A DNA stretch of 64,000 bases, taken from positions 8,920,501 through 8,984,500 of the forward strand of contig NZ_CP071091.1 of the NCBI RefSeq assembly GCF_017301635.1, read 5' to 3'. The position numbers and the translations under genes were made by a program. Source of the stretch: Myxococcus landrumus. GTDB lineage: Bacteria; Myxococcota; Myxococcia; Myxococcales; Myxococcaceae. Shown here piece after piece: positions 51,951-61,001 of the stretch. A model generated the notes under the pieces. That model was not told the origin of the DNA and searched no databases. It worked only from the letters and a program-made list of their open reading frames with translations. How positions within the stretch are numbered: the stretch's first letter is position 1; each line of letters begins with the position of its first letter.

Positions 51951-54643
51951 GCGGCGCCCGCTCCCTTCACCAGCTCGTACAGCTTGTCCAGCGCCGCGGG
52001 CAGCTTCGACGCGTCCGGACCACCGGCCTGCGCCATGTCCGCCTTGCCGCCACCCTTGCCGCCGACTTCCTTGGCCATCTCCCGCACCAGGTCACCGGCG
52101 CTGATGCCCTTGGCCACCACGTCCTTCGTCAACGCCACGAGGATGATGGCGCGGCCGTCCTTCTCGCCGCCGATGGCCACCACGCCCGAGTGGATGCGGT
52201 CCCGGAGCTGGTCCGCCATGCCGCGGAACACCTTGTCGTCCGCCGGGTCCACGCGCGTCGCCAGCACCTTCATGCCGTTGATGTCGCGCGCCTGCTCCAG
52301 CAGGTCCTTGCTGCCCGCCGTCTGCGCCTTGACGGAGACCTCCTCGACCTTGCGCTCGAGCTCCTTCACGCGCTTCTGCGTCGACTCCACGCGCTTGGCC
52401 ACGTCCTTGGGGGACGTCTTCAGGAGCTCGGCCACCTTGCGCAGCTCATGCTCCTGCTCGCGCACGAACTGGAGCGCGCCCACGCCCGTGAGCGCGATGA
52501 TGCGGCGCACGCCGGACGCGACACCACTCTCGCTCGTCACCTTGAACAGGCCGATGTCGCCGCTGCGCCGCACGTGCGTGCCGCCGCACAGCTCGGTGGA
52601 CTCCGGATGCACGGTGACGACGCGCACCGTCTCACCGTACTTCTCACCGAACATCGCCACCGCGCCGGACTTCTTCGCGTCCTCGAGCGCCATGACGCGC
52701 GTCTGCGCCGCCGCGTTGTCGCGAATCCAGCCGTTGACCAGGTCCTCGACCTTCTCCGTCTCCTCGGTCGTCATCGGGCCGAAGTGCGAGAAGTCGAAGC
52801 GCAGCAGGTCCGGCGCCACCACGGAGCCCGCCTGCTTCACGTGCTCGCCCAGCACCAGCTTGAGCGCCTTGTGCAACAGGTGCGTCGCGGAGTGGTTCGC
52901 GCGGATGGCCTTGCGGCGCTCCACGTTCACCGCCGCCTGCACCATGTCGCCGACCTTGAAGGTGCCCTCGGCGATCTCCACCGTGTGGACGATGAGCCCC
53001 TGCACCGGCCGCTGCGCGTCCTGGACCTTCGCGACCGCCTTGCCGCCGTGGCCCACGATGTCGCCCGTGTCGCCCTGCTGTCCGCCGGACTCGCCGTAGA
53101 AGGGCGTCCGGTCCATCACCAGCTCCACCGTGTCGCCCTTGGACGCCTGGACCACCTCGGCGCCGTCGCGAATCAGCGCGCGGATGCTGCCCTCGCCCTC
53201 GTGGCCTTCACCCTCGTAGCCGAGGAACTCGGTGGGCCCGAGCTTCTCCAGCAGCTTGAGGTAGACGTCCCCGATGGCCTTCTCCTTGTTGAGCTCGCCG
53301 CCCTTGCCGCGCGCGGCCTCCTTCTTCAGCTCCTCCTCGAAGCCAGGGATGTCCGCGTCGAGCCCGTGCTCCTTCAGGATGATCTGCGTCAAGTCCCACG
53401 GGAAGCCGTAGGTGCCGTGGAGCAGGAACACATCCGGGCCGGACATGAGCTTCGCGCCCGCCTGCTTCAGCTGGGAGACGCTGTCCTCAATCATCTTCAT
53501 GCCGCGGTTGAGCGTGCGCCGGAAGCTCTCCTCCTCGTGCTCCGCGACCTTGAGGATGAAGGGCCGGCTCTCCCGCAGCTCGGGGAACGCGTCACCCATC
53601 AGCTCGATGACCCGGTCCACGACCTTGAAGAAGAAGAGCTGGTCCAGGTCCAGCAGCGTGCCGTGCCGAATCGCGCGGCGCATGATGCGGCGCAGGACGT
53701 AGCCTCGCCCCTCGTTGGAGGGCTGCACGCCATCCGCGATGAGGAACGCCGCCGTGCGGCTGTGGTCCGCGATGACGCGGTGGGAAGCACCCGTCTCCTG
53801 CGAGTACGGCTTGCCGGAGACCTCGACGACGCGGGCGATGATCTCCTGGAACAGGTCCGTGTCGTAGTTGGAGCGCTTGCCCTGCACGACGGAGGCGATG
53901 CGCTCCAGGCCCGCGCCCGTGTCGATGGACGGCTTGGGCAGCGGAATCAGCGGCGCGTCCTTCTCCTTGCGCTCGAACTGCATGAACACGAGGTTCCAGA
54001 TTTCCAGCCACCGGTCGCAATCACACGCGACGCCCAGACACTTGTTGCCCGCGGCCTCTTCGACACAGGGGATGTCGTCGCCCTGGTGATAGTGGATTTC
54101 GGAGCAGGGGCCGCACGGGCCCGTGTCGCCCATCGCCCAGAAGTTGTCCTTCTTGCCGAGCTTGTAGATGCGGTCGCGGGACACGCCCTGCTTTACCCAC
54201 AGCTCGAACGCTTCCTCATCCCAGGGGATGCCGTCCTCGCCGTTGAACACGGTGATGGCCAGCCGGTCCTTCGACAGCCCCAGCGTCTTCGTGACGAACT
54301 CCCAGCCGTACGCAATCGCGTCCGCCTTGAAGTAGTCACCGAAGGAGAAGTTGCCGAGCATCTCGAAGAACGTGTGGTGGCGCGCCGTGTAGCCCACGTT
54401 GTCGAGGTCGTTGTGCTTGCCACCGGCGCGCACGCACTTCTGGGAGGTGGTGGCGCGGCTGTAGTCGCGGCGCTCCCGGCCGGTGAAGACGTCCTTGAAC
54501 TGCACCATGCCTGCGTTGGTGAACAGCAGGGTCGGGTCGTTGGCGGGCACCAGCGAAGAGGAGGGGACGCGGCGGTGCGCACGCTCCTCGAAGAACTTGA
54601 GGAACGCCTCGCGAATCTCGGAGGCGGTGAGGGCGGAAGGCAT
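51947..54643 (-). CDS. alaS: Alanyl-tRNA synthetase
   Basis: About 898 residues, normal length. The class II core starts MPSALTASEIREAFLKFFEE with RVPSSSLVPANDPTLLFTNA, and MVQFKDVFTG. The editing domain has NHSATHLLHKALK and CGGTHVRRSGDIG zinc ligands; a DHHA1 C-terminal domain (GGGKADMAQAGG) closes the protein. It charges tRNA-Ala and clears mischarged Ser/Gly. ATG 54643 is the conserved start. First gene of an unusual operon, coupled to a lipoprotein and the PilZ-Hsp70 fusion. Confidence 0.98.
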   Translation of the reverse strand: MPSALTASEIREAFLKFFEERAHRRVPSSSLVPANDPTLLFTNAGMVQFKDVFTGRERRDYSRATTSQKCVRAGGKHNDLDNVGYTARHHTFFEMLGNFSFGDYFKADAIAYGWEFVTKTLGLSKDRLAITVFNGEDGIPWDEEAFELWVKQGVSRDRIYKLGKKDNFWAMGDTGPCGPCSEIHYHQGDDIPCVEEAAGNKCLGVACDCDRWLEIWNLVFMQFERKEKDAPLIPLPKPSIDTGAGLERIASVVQGKRSNYDTDLFQEIIARVVEVSGKPYSQETGASHRVIADHSRTAAFLIADGVQPSNEGRGYVLRRIMRRAIRHGTLLDLDQLFFFKVVDRVIELMGDAFPELRESRPFILKVAEHEEESFRRTLNRGMKMIEDSVSQLKQAGAKLMSGPDVFLLHGTYGFPWDLTQIILKEHGLDADIPGFEEELKKEAARGKGGELNKEKAIGDVYLKLLEKLGPTEFLGYEGEGHEGEGSIRALIRDGAEVVQASKGDTVELVMDRTPFYGESGGQQGDTGDIVGHGGKAVAKVQDAQRPVQGLIVHTVEIAEGTFKVGDMVQAAVNVERRKAIRANHSATHLLHKALKLVLGEHVKQAGSVVAPDLLRFDFSHFGPMTTEETEKVEDLVNGWIRDNAAAQTRVMALEDAKKSGAVAMFGEKYGETVRVVTVHPESTELCGGTHVRRSGDIGLFKVTSESGVASGVRRIIALTGVGALQFVREQEHELRKVAELLKTSPKDVAKRVESTQKRVKELERKVEEVSVKAQTAGSKDLLEQARDINGMKVLATRVDPADDKVFRGMADQLRDRIHSGVVAIGGEKDGRAIILVALTKDVVAKGISAGDLVREMAKEVGGKGGGKADMAQAGGPDASKLPAALDKLYELVKGAGAA

Positions 54644-54773
54644 GGTGTGGGTATATGCCACAAGAGGAGGCCGCGCAGGAGTTCTTGGAGTGTGCATGGC
54701 ACGGGCGGACGGCCCGAGCGGCGGCATTCCGACACGCCGGAGCCCCTGGAGGGGGGACAGGGGAGGGAGCCCG

Positions 54774-55214
54774 TCAGTGCTGTCTCGGAGGCTTGTACTT
54801 GACCACCCGGGCAGGGTCTCCCACCACCACCGCCCTGGGAGGGACATCCGAGGTCACCAGGGCACCGGCGCCAATCACCGCGTCGTCTCCCACCGTCACC
54901 GGGCCGATGATTTGAGCTCCCACGCCCACGTAGACGTTGCGGCCGATGCGAGGGGCCTCCGCCTCACCGAGCCGAGGCTCCACGCTCACGTTCTGCGAGA
55001 GGAAGCTGCCCTCGCCCACCTCGACGCCAGGCGCGACCACCACGCCCACGCCGCCGTAGCCCAGGCCCACGGAGGCATGCAGCCGCGCGTCGATGTCGAC
55101 ATGGCTGTGCAGCAGGCGGTCGCCCACGGCGGACACCCAGGCAGGGAGCAAGGGCACACCCAGGTGTCGCAGACGCCGCGCGGCCCGGTAGAAGGTCAGT
55201 GCATCCGGCCCCAT
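54774..55214 (-). CDS. Left-handed beta-helix acyltransferase (serine acetyltransferase-like)
   Basis: About 146 residues. A short helical head (LTFYRAARRLRHLGVPLLPA) is followed by hexapeptide repeats (VDIDARLHASVGLGYGGVGV, IGRNVYVGVGAQIIGPVTVG, DDAVIGAGALVTSDVPPRAV) and the final VVGDPARVVKYKPP typical of CysE/colanic-acid-type acetyltransferases. The catalytic His expected at the H-G-V position of CysE is not present as such (GYGGVGVVVAPGV), so the substrate is unclear; polysaccharide or Ser acetylation is possible. It is much shorter than CysE. Start ATG 55214; 130 bp upstream of alaS. Confidence 0.8.
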   Translation of the reverse strand: MGPDALTFYRAARRLRHLGVPLLPAWVSAVGDRLLHSHVDIDARLHASVGLGYGGVGVVVAPGVEVGEGSFLSQNVSVEPRLGEAEAPRIGRNVYVGVGAQIIGPVTVGDDAVIGAGALVTSDVPPRAVVVGDPARVVKYKPPRQH

Positions 55215-55494
55215 GCCCCACCCCGCGCCGTCCCGCCGTCACGGGAGGCCCGCCCGTCCGGGAGGCACACGTCGCGCGCGCTCCCCGGCCCGAGCAGAGG
55301 TGGGCGGCGAAGCGGAGAGGACCTCCTGGCAGAAGGGCGCGTCGTGGCCATCGCTCGCGCCAATCTAGGAGTCGTCCCGGTGGGGGCCAGTTGCCCGTTC
55401 GAAGGGCCCGGGAGGCCGTTCGCCAGTCAACCCCAGGAGGTCCGCGACGACCTCGAAGTGCCTTCCCGCGAACAGCGCGCTGGTGGCCGGAGCC

Positions 55495-56289
55495 TCAGGC
55501 CGAGGCGCCCTCGCGCTGCTTCTTGAGGGTCTCCTCGACGTACTGGACGCCCTTGGGCGTGATGGCCTTGCCCTTCTTCGTGTCCTGGGCGTAGCCGGCG
55601 TGCAGGCGCAGGGCTTTGGCCGCGTTGGGGGCGGCGTAGGTGACGCCCAGCTCACCCCAGAAGCGGGACGTGGTCCCCGACGTCACCTCCATGTCCAGCT
55701 CCATGGCTCGAGCGAGGTACAGGGGAATCAGCGACCGCACGAGCTGATCCTTCAGCTTGCCCGCGGCGCGCAGCTCCTCGTGGCGGGGGTGGGCTCGCAG
55801 CGCTTCCACGAGCTGTCCCACGGCCTGGTTCGAGTCGGCCGCGGGGGCTTCGGGCTTCTTCTCGCGCGGCTTGCTCCGGGCCGCGCTCTTGCTGCTGGAT
55901 TTGGCGCTGGCGGCCTTGGTGGAGGAGGCCTTCTTGGCCTTGGGGACCTTGGCGACAGTCCGGGCCTTCTTGGCCTTGGGGGCGCGAGCGGCAGGGGCTT
56001 CGGGGGCCGAGGCCTCGATGGGCAGAGGCTCCGCTTCGGCTTCCGCGACGGGGCGGGGGCGTGGCGTGCGTTCGACGCGCGTGGGCTCCGCCACGCCAGG
56101 AGGCGCGGGGGTGGGAGCAGCGGCGGGCGTTTCCTTCCGGGCCACGGGATGAGGGGCGGCGTGAGTGGCGCCATTGCGCGAGGGAGGCGGCTGCGGGCGT
56201 GTGTAGCCCAGCCGCGAACGCACCTCTTCCACCACGCCGCTCAACCCCACTTGCTGCAGCAGACCTTCCAACCGGGAAGCGAATGACAC
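55495..56289 (-). CDS. Lys/Ala/Pro-rich protein with conserved C-terminal domain, function unknown
   Basis: About 264 residues. Residues 1-30 (VSFASRLEGLLQQVGLSGVV) form a helix; ~35-160 are low complexity, Pro/Ala then Lys/Ala/Ser-rich (KAKKASSTKAASAKSSSKSA) like histone H1 tails; and 165-260 are a folded-looking helical domain (QLVEALRAHPRHEELRAAGK, LIPLYLARAMELDMEVTSGT, RFWGELGVTYAAPNAAKALR). The basic linker could bind nucleic acid, as H1-like proteins in myxobacteria do, but this is inference. GTG 56289 has AGGAGGG upstream. Divergent from the HEAT gene. Confidence 0.65.
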   Translation of the reverse strand: MSFASRLEGLLQQVGLSGVVEEVRSRLGYTRPQPPPSRNGATHAAPHPVARKETPAAAPTPAPPGVAEPTRVERTPRPRPVAEAEAEPLPIEASAPEAPAARAPKAKKARTVAKVPKAKKASSTKAASAKSSSKSAARSKPREKKPEAPAADSNQAVGQLVEALRAHPRHEELRAAGKLKDQLVRSLIPLYLARAMELDMEVTSGTTSRFWGELGVTYAAPNAAKALRLHAGYAQDTKKGKAITPKGVQYVEETLKKQREGASA

Positions 56290-56448
56290 CGGGCATGCCC
56301 TCCTGGACGGGCGCACGTTACCCCAGGATGGCCCCTTGTCGGATCCACCGCGCCTACGAGCGCCGGGAAGGTGGGTGTGCGTGCCCTGCCTGCCGGGTAA
56401 CTGTTCGTCACCGGGCACACAGGGCTACACTGAGAGTCGTTCCCCGCC

Positions 56449-57204
56449 ATGCGGCTACCCCCTCATCTCCTTCTCCTCCTGCTGTTGCTGTTCACGCCCT
56501 GCGTGTCCCTGGCCCAGGGGGATACCCGGATTGCGTTCCTGGGACGCCAGCTCCAGCAGGGCAAGGACCCTCGCTCGCGCTCGCAGGCGGCGCTGGTGCT
56601 GGGGGCCACCGAGGACCCGGAGGCGGTGGCCCCGCTGTGTGGCGGCCTGAAGGACCCCAGCGAGTTGGTGCGAGCGGCCGTGGCCAAGGCCCTGGCGAAG
56701 CTCCAGGAGTCCTCCGCGCTGCCGTGCCTGGAGGCGCACAAGACGGAGCCGGACGCGGCGGTGAAGACGGCCGTGCAGGAGGCGGTGAGCGCGCTGAAGG
56801 CATATCAAGCGCGTCCGCCGCGCTTCTACATCGTGGTGGATGGGATGAAGGACCTCACGCGCACGCTGCCATCGGAGCTGGTGAAGGCCACCGAGGCCCG
56901 GCTTCGCTCGCGGCTGATTCGGCGGGGCGCGTTGCTGGCGCCGGCCAAGGAGTCCAAGGCCGCGGCGAAGGGCGCGCTGAAGAGGCTGGGGGTGAACGGC
57001 TATCGAATCACCCCGGAGGTCCATGCATTGGAGGGAGGAGGCTTGCGGGTGGCCATCGTTTGCATGAGCTACCCGGACCTGTCGCTGCTAGGGCAGGTGG
57101 ACGTGAAGGCCGGGGGCGCGCAGCCCGCGGACCTCCTCAAGGCACTGGTGCCCCGAGCGGTGGAGGAAGCCGCGGAAACCTTCGAGTGGAGCAACGAGAC
57201 ATGA
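56449..57204 (+). CDS. Exported HEAT-repeat protein
   Basis: About 251 residues. MRLPPHLLLLLLLLFTPCVSLAQ is a Sec signal peptide. Residues ~30-125 hold HEAT-like repeats (RSRSQAALVLGATEDPEAVA, LVRAAVAKALAKLQESSALP, AAVKTAVQEAVSALKAYQAR). The C-terminal half (~126-250) is an alpha/beta domain (RFYIVVDGMKDLTRTLPSEL, GLRVAIVCMSYPDLSLLGQV). No known function. Its TGA overlaps the ATG of the next gene (ATGA at 57201-57204), so it is translationally coupled to the HAMP membrane protein, suggesting both act at the envelope. Confidence 0.78.
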   Translation: MRLPPHLLLLLLLLFTPCVSLAQGDTRIAFLGRQLQQGKDPRSRSQAALVLGATEDPEAVAPLCGGLKDPSELVRAAVAKALAKLQESSALPCLEAHKTEPDAAVKTAVQEAVSALKAYQARPPRFYIVVDGMKDLTRTLPSELVKATEARLRSRLIRRGALLAPAKESKAAAKGALKRLGVNGYRITPEVHALEGGGLRVAIVCMSYPDLSLLGQVDVKAGGAQPADLLKALVPRAVEEAAETFEWSNET

Positions 57205-57950
57205 CGACGAGCACGGCGCGGACGACGGCCCCGAGGCGGCGCTGGCGCAACTTCCTGCTGGATACGAGCTTCCAGCTCAAGTTGACCGCGTACATGGTGG
57301 GCGTGACGTTGGTGCTGTCGGCCTTGCTGGGGGTGTTCCTGGTCCGGTCGGCCCAGACGTTGATGCGCGAGACGGCGACGGCGGTGGAGGCCCGTTCGCG
57401 CGCGGCGGAGGTGAGCCGGGAGCTGTCCGGCGCCACGCTCTCCAACGAGCTGTTGGCGCGGATGGATGACCCCGCCTTCGAGGCCACCTTCCGGGAGAAG
57501 GCGAGCGGCATCGACGCGGCCTACGAAGCGGAGCGCGCCGAGATTGTCGCGCAGCGCGCGGAGCTGGAGTGGCGCCAGCGCGTGACGTGGTGGGTGCTGG
57601 GGGCCTTCCTGGTGGGCTTCCTCGTCGTGGTGGCGCTGGGCACCATCGTGGTGACGCACCGGCTGGCGGGGCCCCTGCTGCGCATCCGCCGCATGGTGAC
57701 CGATGTGTCCGCGGGCAAGCTGCAACCGCCTCCGTACGGACTGCGCGAAGGCGACGAGCTGCGCGAGTTGTTCGACGCGACGCGGAGCATGATGCAGAAG
57801 CTCAAGGACCAGAGCGAAGAGGACGTGCGGAGCCTCGCGCAGGCGCTCGAGGCGGCGGAGCGTTCGGGACTCTCGGGCGAGCCTCTCGCCGAACTGCGCG
57901 CGCTCGAGTCCCGCTTCCGCGCGCGGCTGGAGGGCGCGCAAGCCTCGTGA
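57201..57950 (+). CDS. Two-helix membrane protein with HAMP domain and no output domain
   Basis: About 249 residues. Topology: short basic cytoplasmic start (PRRRWRNFLLDTSFQLKLTA), membrane helix 1 (YMVGVTLVLSALLGVFLVRS), a ~90-residue periplasmic helical sensor, membrane helix 2 (WWVLGAFLVGFLVVVALGTI), then a HAMP domain (HRLAGPLLRIRRMVTDVSAG, GDELRELFDATRSMMQKLKD) and a coiled-coil tail that ends without kinase, methyl-accepting or cyclase domain. It could signal by protein contact. ATG 57201 overlaps the HEAT gene stop by 4 bp. Convergent with the DinG-like gene. Confidence 0.82.
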   Translation: MTTSTARTTAPRRRWRNFLLDTSFQLKLTAYMVGVTLVLSALLGVFLVRSAQTLMRETATAVEARSRAAEVSRELSGATLSNELLARMDDPAFEATFREKASGIDAAYEAERAEIVAQRAELEWRQRVTWWVLGAFLVGFLVVVALGTIVVTHRLAGPLLRIRRMVTDVSAGKLQPPPYGLREGDELRELFDATRSMMQKLKDQSEEDVRSLAQALEAAERSGLSGEPLAELRALESRFRARLEGAQAS

Positions 57951-58002
57951 AAGCAGTCCCACGGAGGCTTGAAGCGGTCCTTGTCGCGAGATGAATCCAC
58001 TC

Positions 58003-60945
58003 TCACTGAGTCGAGAGCAGGTCCGCGGTGAGTCCCGTCTGCTTGAGGACGGCGTGGATGCGCAGTCGGGCCTGGGCCCACGGCAAGGCCTCCACGTGGT
58101 AGCCGTCGAGCGCTTCGAGCAGATGCGCGCGATAGCTGGGGTGTCCCGGGTCCGCGATGATGACGACACCTCGGTCCGTCGTGGAGCGGATGAGCCGGCC
58201 CACGCCCTGCCGCAGGAGCAGCAGTGCCCTCGGCAGCCGGTACTGGAGGAAGCCCTGATACTCGTTGCCTGAGCGGGCAAACGGCTCTTCACGAGCCGCC
58301 ACCAGCGGGCGAAGCGCGGGCTCCAGCGGGAGCTTGTCGATGAAGACACAGCCCACGCCTCGGCCTGGGATATCCACGCCCTGCCAGAAGCTCTTCGTGC
58401 CCAACAACACCGTGCCGGTGTCGCGCTCCTGCCGAGCCGCCAGCGAGCGACTGTGTCCGCGCGACTGCCGGAGCACTTCGATGCCAAGCGGCTCCAACCG
58501 GGCCCGAGCCTCCGCGCCCACGCGCTCCATCCGACGAGTCGAGGCGAACAAGCCCAGCAGCCGTCCACCCATCGTCTGCGCAAGGCCGGAGATGCGCGTC
58601 GCGGCCCAATCCACGAAGGGCTCTTCATGCGCCCGAGGCGCGTCCGTGACGAGCACCACCAGCGCCTGCTCATGAAGCTGGAAAGGGGAGGGGGCCCGCA
58701 GCAGCCTGGGCGCGGGTGCATCGCCGCGTCCATCCAGTCCCAGCCGCTTCAGCACGAACGGTGTCCCGCTCCCAGTGCCAGGCCCCAGCGTCGCGGACGT
58801 CAGCACCAGCGCGCGCTTGCTCGCCGCGAAGTCGCGCGACACATGGAACGACACATCCACGGGCTGCGCGCCCACGCTCCAACGCTGACGCCGAGGCTCC
58901 GCCGTCGCCGAGTAGCACCGCCCCGGCGCCGCTTCGCCCGAGAGCTCCTGCGCCAGCGTCGCCAGCTCACCCAGCTCCGTGGTGGCACCCGACAGCTCGC
59001 GCTCCAGCGCGGGCATCCTCGCGGCCAGCTCGGGGAGCGCCTCCAGCACTCGCACCGCGAGCAGCGTGTGAAGCGCCTGGAGCGCACCGCGCACCAACTC
59101 GAGTCCCTCACGCACGGGGGCCCACGTGGGAAGCGCGCGCACCGCCTCTGTCACCCGAAGCTCGGGCGCATACGCACCTTCATCCGGGTCCTCTCCCGCC
59201 GTCGTGGCCGAGGGCTCACACAGCTCCGTCACCCGCGAGCCCAGGTCGCGCGCCTCGTCCATCAGCCGGCGCAGCGCGTCCTCCACCTGACCCATCAGCG
59301 CCCGGGACTCCTCACGCCGAGAGCCGAAGAGCGCGCGCCGCAGCTCGGCGAAGAGGCCATGGCGTCCATCACGCCCGTGTAGCCGCTCGGTGAGCCGATG
59401 GAAGGCCAGGTCCGACAGCTCCACGGTGAGCGCCGTGGTGGCCACGTCCTCGACCTCGTGCGCCTCGTCGAGAATCAGGTGCTCCATCTTCGGGTAGCGC
59501 GCGGGCCAGGCGAAGGCGAGCGACTGGTTGATGACCAGCACATCCGCCTCGCGCGCCTGCGCCACCGCCGAGTGGTAGAAGCACCGGTGGTGATGCGGGC
59601 ACTTCTCGCCCAGCGTCGTCGCGGCTTCGGAACGCACCGCGGGCACCAGCCCCATCAGCACCGGGAAGCGCTCCCGGAACCAATGGCTCAGCCGGTCCAG
59701 GTCTCCCTCCATGCTGCGGCGCATGTACGCCCGCAGGTACGCCCGGGGCGCGCGCGCCGAGTGCCCCATGCCGGGCGCCACGCGCGTTGCTTCCAGCGCC
59801 CGGCGCCGGCACATGTAGTTCGACTGTCCCTTGAGCAGCGCGTAGCCGAACGTGCCGCCCATGGCCCGATGCAGGCGGGGCAGGTCCTTCTCCAGCAACT
59901 GGTCCTGCAGTGTCTTCGTGTGCGGCGCCACGCCCACCTTGCGCCCGTTGCGCGCGGCGAAGAGGGCTGCCGGCGCCAGGTACGCGAGCGACTTGCCCGT
60001 GCCCGTGCCCGCCTCCACCGCCACCTGCTCCCCCTCCGACAGCGCGCGAGCCACCGCGTGAGCCATGTCGAGCTGCGCGGGCCGGCTCTTGAAGGCCTCC
60101 TCGCGTCGCTCCAACGCGCCACCAGCGCCCAGCACCGCCGTCACCTCATCGGCGCGTACGGGCAGCACGGGCGCATCCGCCTCCGGCTCGACGAGGGCCG
60201 CGACACCCGCCGCCCGCCTCCGCTCCGGTTTCCCGCGCAAGAATCCTTGTGCCTCCAGCGCCAGCGGCGCGGGCACGGCGCGACAGGCCTCGGCCAGCCG
60301 CGACAGCAAATCCAGGAGCGGCCACTCCTCGTAGTCGAAGGCGCCGCCGTCACCCTCCGCGGGCCCCAGCCGCCGCGCCGCGCGCGGGTCCAACGTGGCC
60401 AGGAGGTCCGACACGTCCTCGCCGCGCCCGTCGCGCACACAGCGCTCCATCGTCTGCACGAGCACGGCGTACACCGCCTCGCAGTCCGACAGCGCGCGGT
60501 GGGGTTGGCGGATGCCCAGCCCCGCCCAGCGCAGGAGCGACTCCAGCGAGTGGCTGGGCAGCTCCGGGTGCAGGTAGTGCATCAGCTCGCACGAATCGAG
60601 CACCGGCGCGCGGATGGGTCCCAGCAAGTCAGGCAGGAAGCCCTTCTCGAACGGCGCGTTGTGCGCCACCACGGTCCACCCGGAGAGCCGCTGCCGCAGC
60701 TCCTCCATGTCGGAGCCGAAGCGCGGCTTGCCCGCGAGGTCCGCGTCCGTCAGGCCCGTCAGCCGCCGAATCGTGAGAGGCAATGGCCGGGATGCCGAGT
60801 ACAGCCGCGCGAGGCGGTCCACCTCGCGCCCGTTCTCGAAGAACAGACATCCCAGTTCGATGATTTCGTCGGCACGTGGATCCAACCCCGTCGTCTCGAG
60901 GTCCAGGAAGACATGCCGCGTGAAGAGCTCCGCCGCGCCGCCCAT
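58003..60945 (-). CDS. DnaQ-type 3'-5' exonuclease fused to DinG-family helicase
   Basis: About 980 residues. Residues ~8-170 are a DEDD exonuclease (HVFLDLETTGLDPRADEIIE, VVAHNAPFEKGFL, HRALSDCEAVYAVL). Then a DinG/XPD-like helicase: Walker A GTGTGKS with Lys318, NYMCRRRALEATR, DEAH at 493-496 (LILDEAHEVED), and C-terminal motifs LLGTKSFWQGVDIPG and LRQGVGRLIRSTTDRG. The iron-sulfur region shows only three clear cysteines (YMC, EKC, RCFYHS), so cluster binding is uncertain. This fusion occurs in many bacteria and probably acts in replication-repair. ATG 60945 taken, GTG 60960 possible; no good SD. Confidence 0.92.
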   Translation of the reverse strand: MGGAAELFTRHVFLDLETTGLDPRADEIIELGCLFFENGREVDRLARLYSASRPLPLTIRRLTGLTDADLAGKPRFGSDMEELRQRLSGWTVVAHNAPFEKGFLPDLLGPIRAPVLDSCELMHYLHPELPSHSLESLLRWAGLGIRQPHRALSDCEAVYAVLVQTMERCVRDGRGEDVSDLLATLDPRAARRLGPAEGDGGAFDYEEWPLLDLLSRLAEACRAVPAPLALEAQGFLRGKPERRRAAGVAALVEPEADAPVLPVRADEVTAVLGAGGALERREEAFKSRPAQLDMAHAVARALSEGEQVAVEAGTGTGKSLAYLAPAALFAARNGRKVGVAPHTKTLQDQLLEKDLPRLHRAMGGTFGYALLKGQSNYMCRRRALEATRVAPGMGHSARAPRAYLRAYMRRSMEGDLDRLSHWFRERFPVLMGLVPAVRSEAATTLGEKCPHHHRCFYHSAVAQAREADVLVINQSLAFAWPARYPKMEHLILDEAHEVEDVATTALTVELSDLAFHRLTERLHGRDGRHGLFAELRRALFGSRREESRALMGQVEDALRRLMDEARDLGSRVTELCEPSATTAGEDPDEGAYAPELRVTEAVRALPTWAPVREGLELVRGALQALHTLLAVRVLEALPELAARMPALERELSGATTELGELATLAQELSGEAAPGRCYSATAEPRRQRWSVGAQPVDVSFHVSRDFAASKRALVLTSATLGPGTGSGTPFVLKRLGLDGRGDAPAPRLLRAPSPFQLHEQALVVLVTDAPRAHEEPFVDWAATRISGLAQTMGGRLLGLFASTRRMERVGAEARARLEPLGIEVLRQSRGHSRSLAARQERDTGTVLLGTKSFWQGVDIPGRGVGCVFIDKLPLEPALRPLVAAREEPFARSGNEYQGFLQYRLPRALLLLRQGVGRLIRSTTDRGVVIIADPGHPSYRAHLLEALDGYHVEALPWAQARLRIHAVLKQTGLTADLLSTQ

Positions 60946-61001
60946 GCAGGCCGAGCACACTAACCTGCCCCAGCGCGGTGCCCAGATTTCGACCTACGTC
61001 T

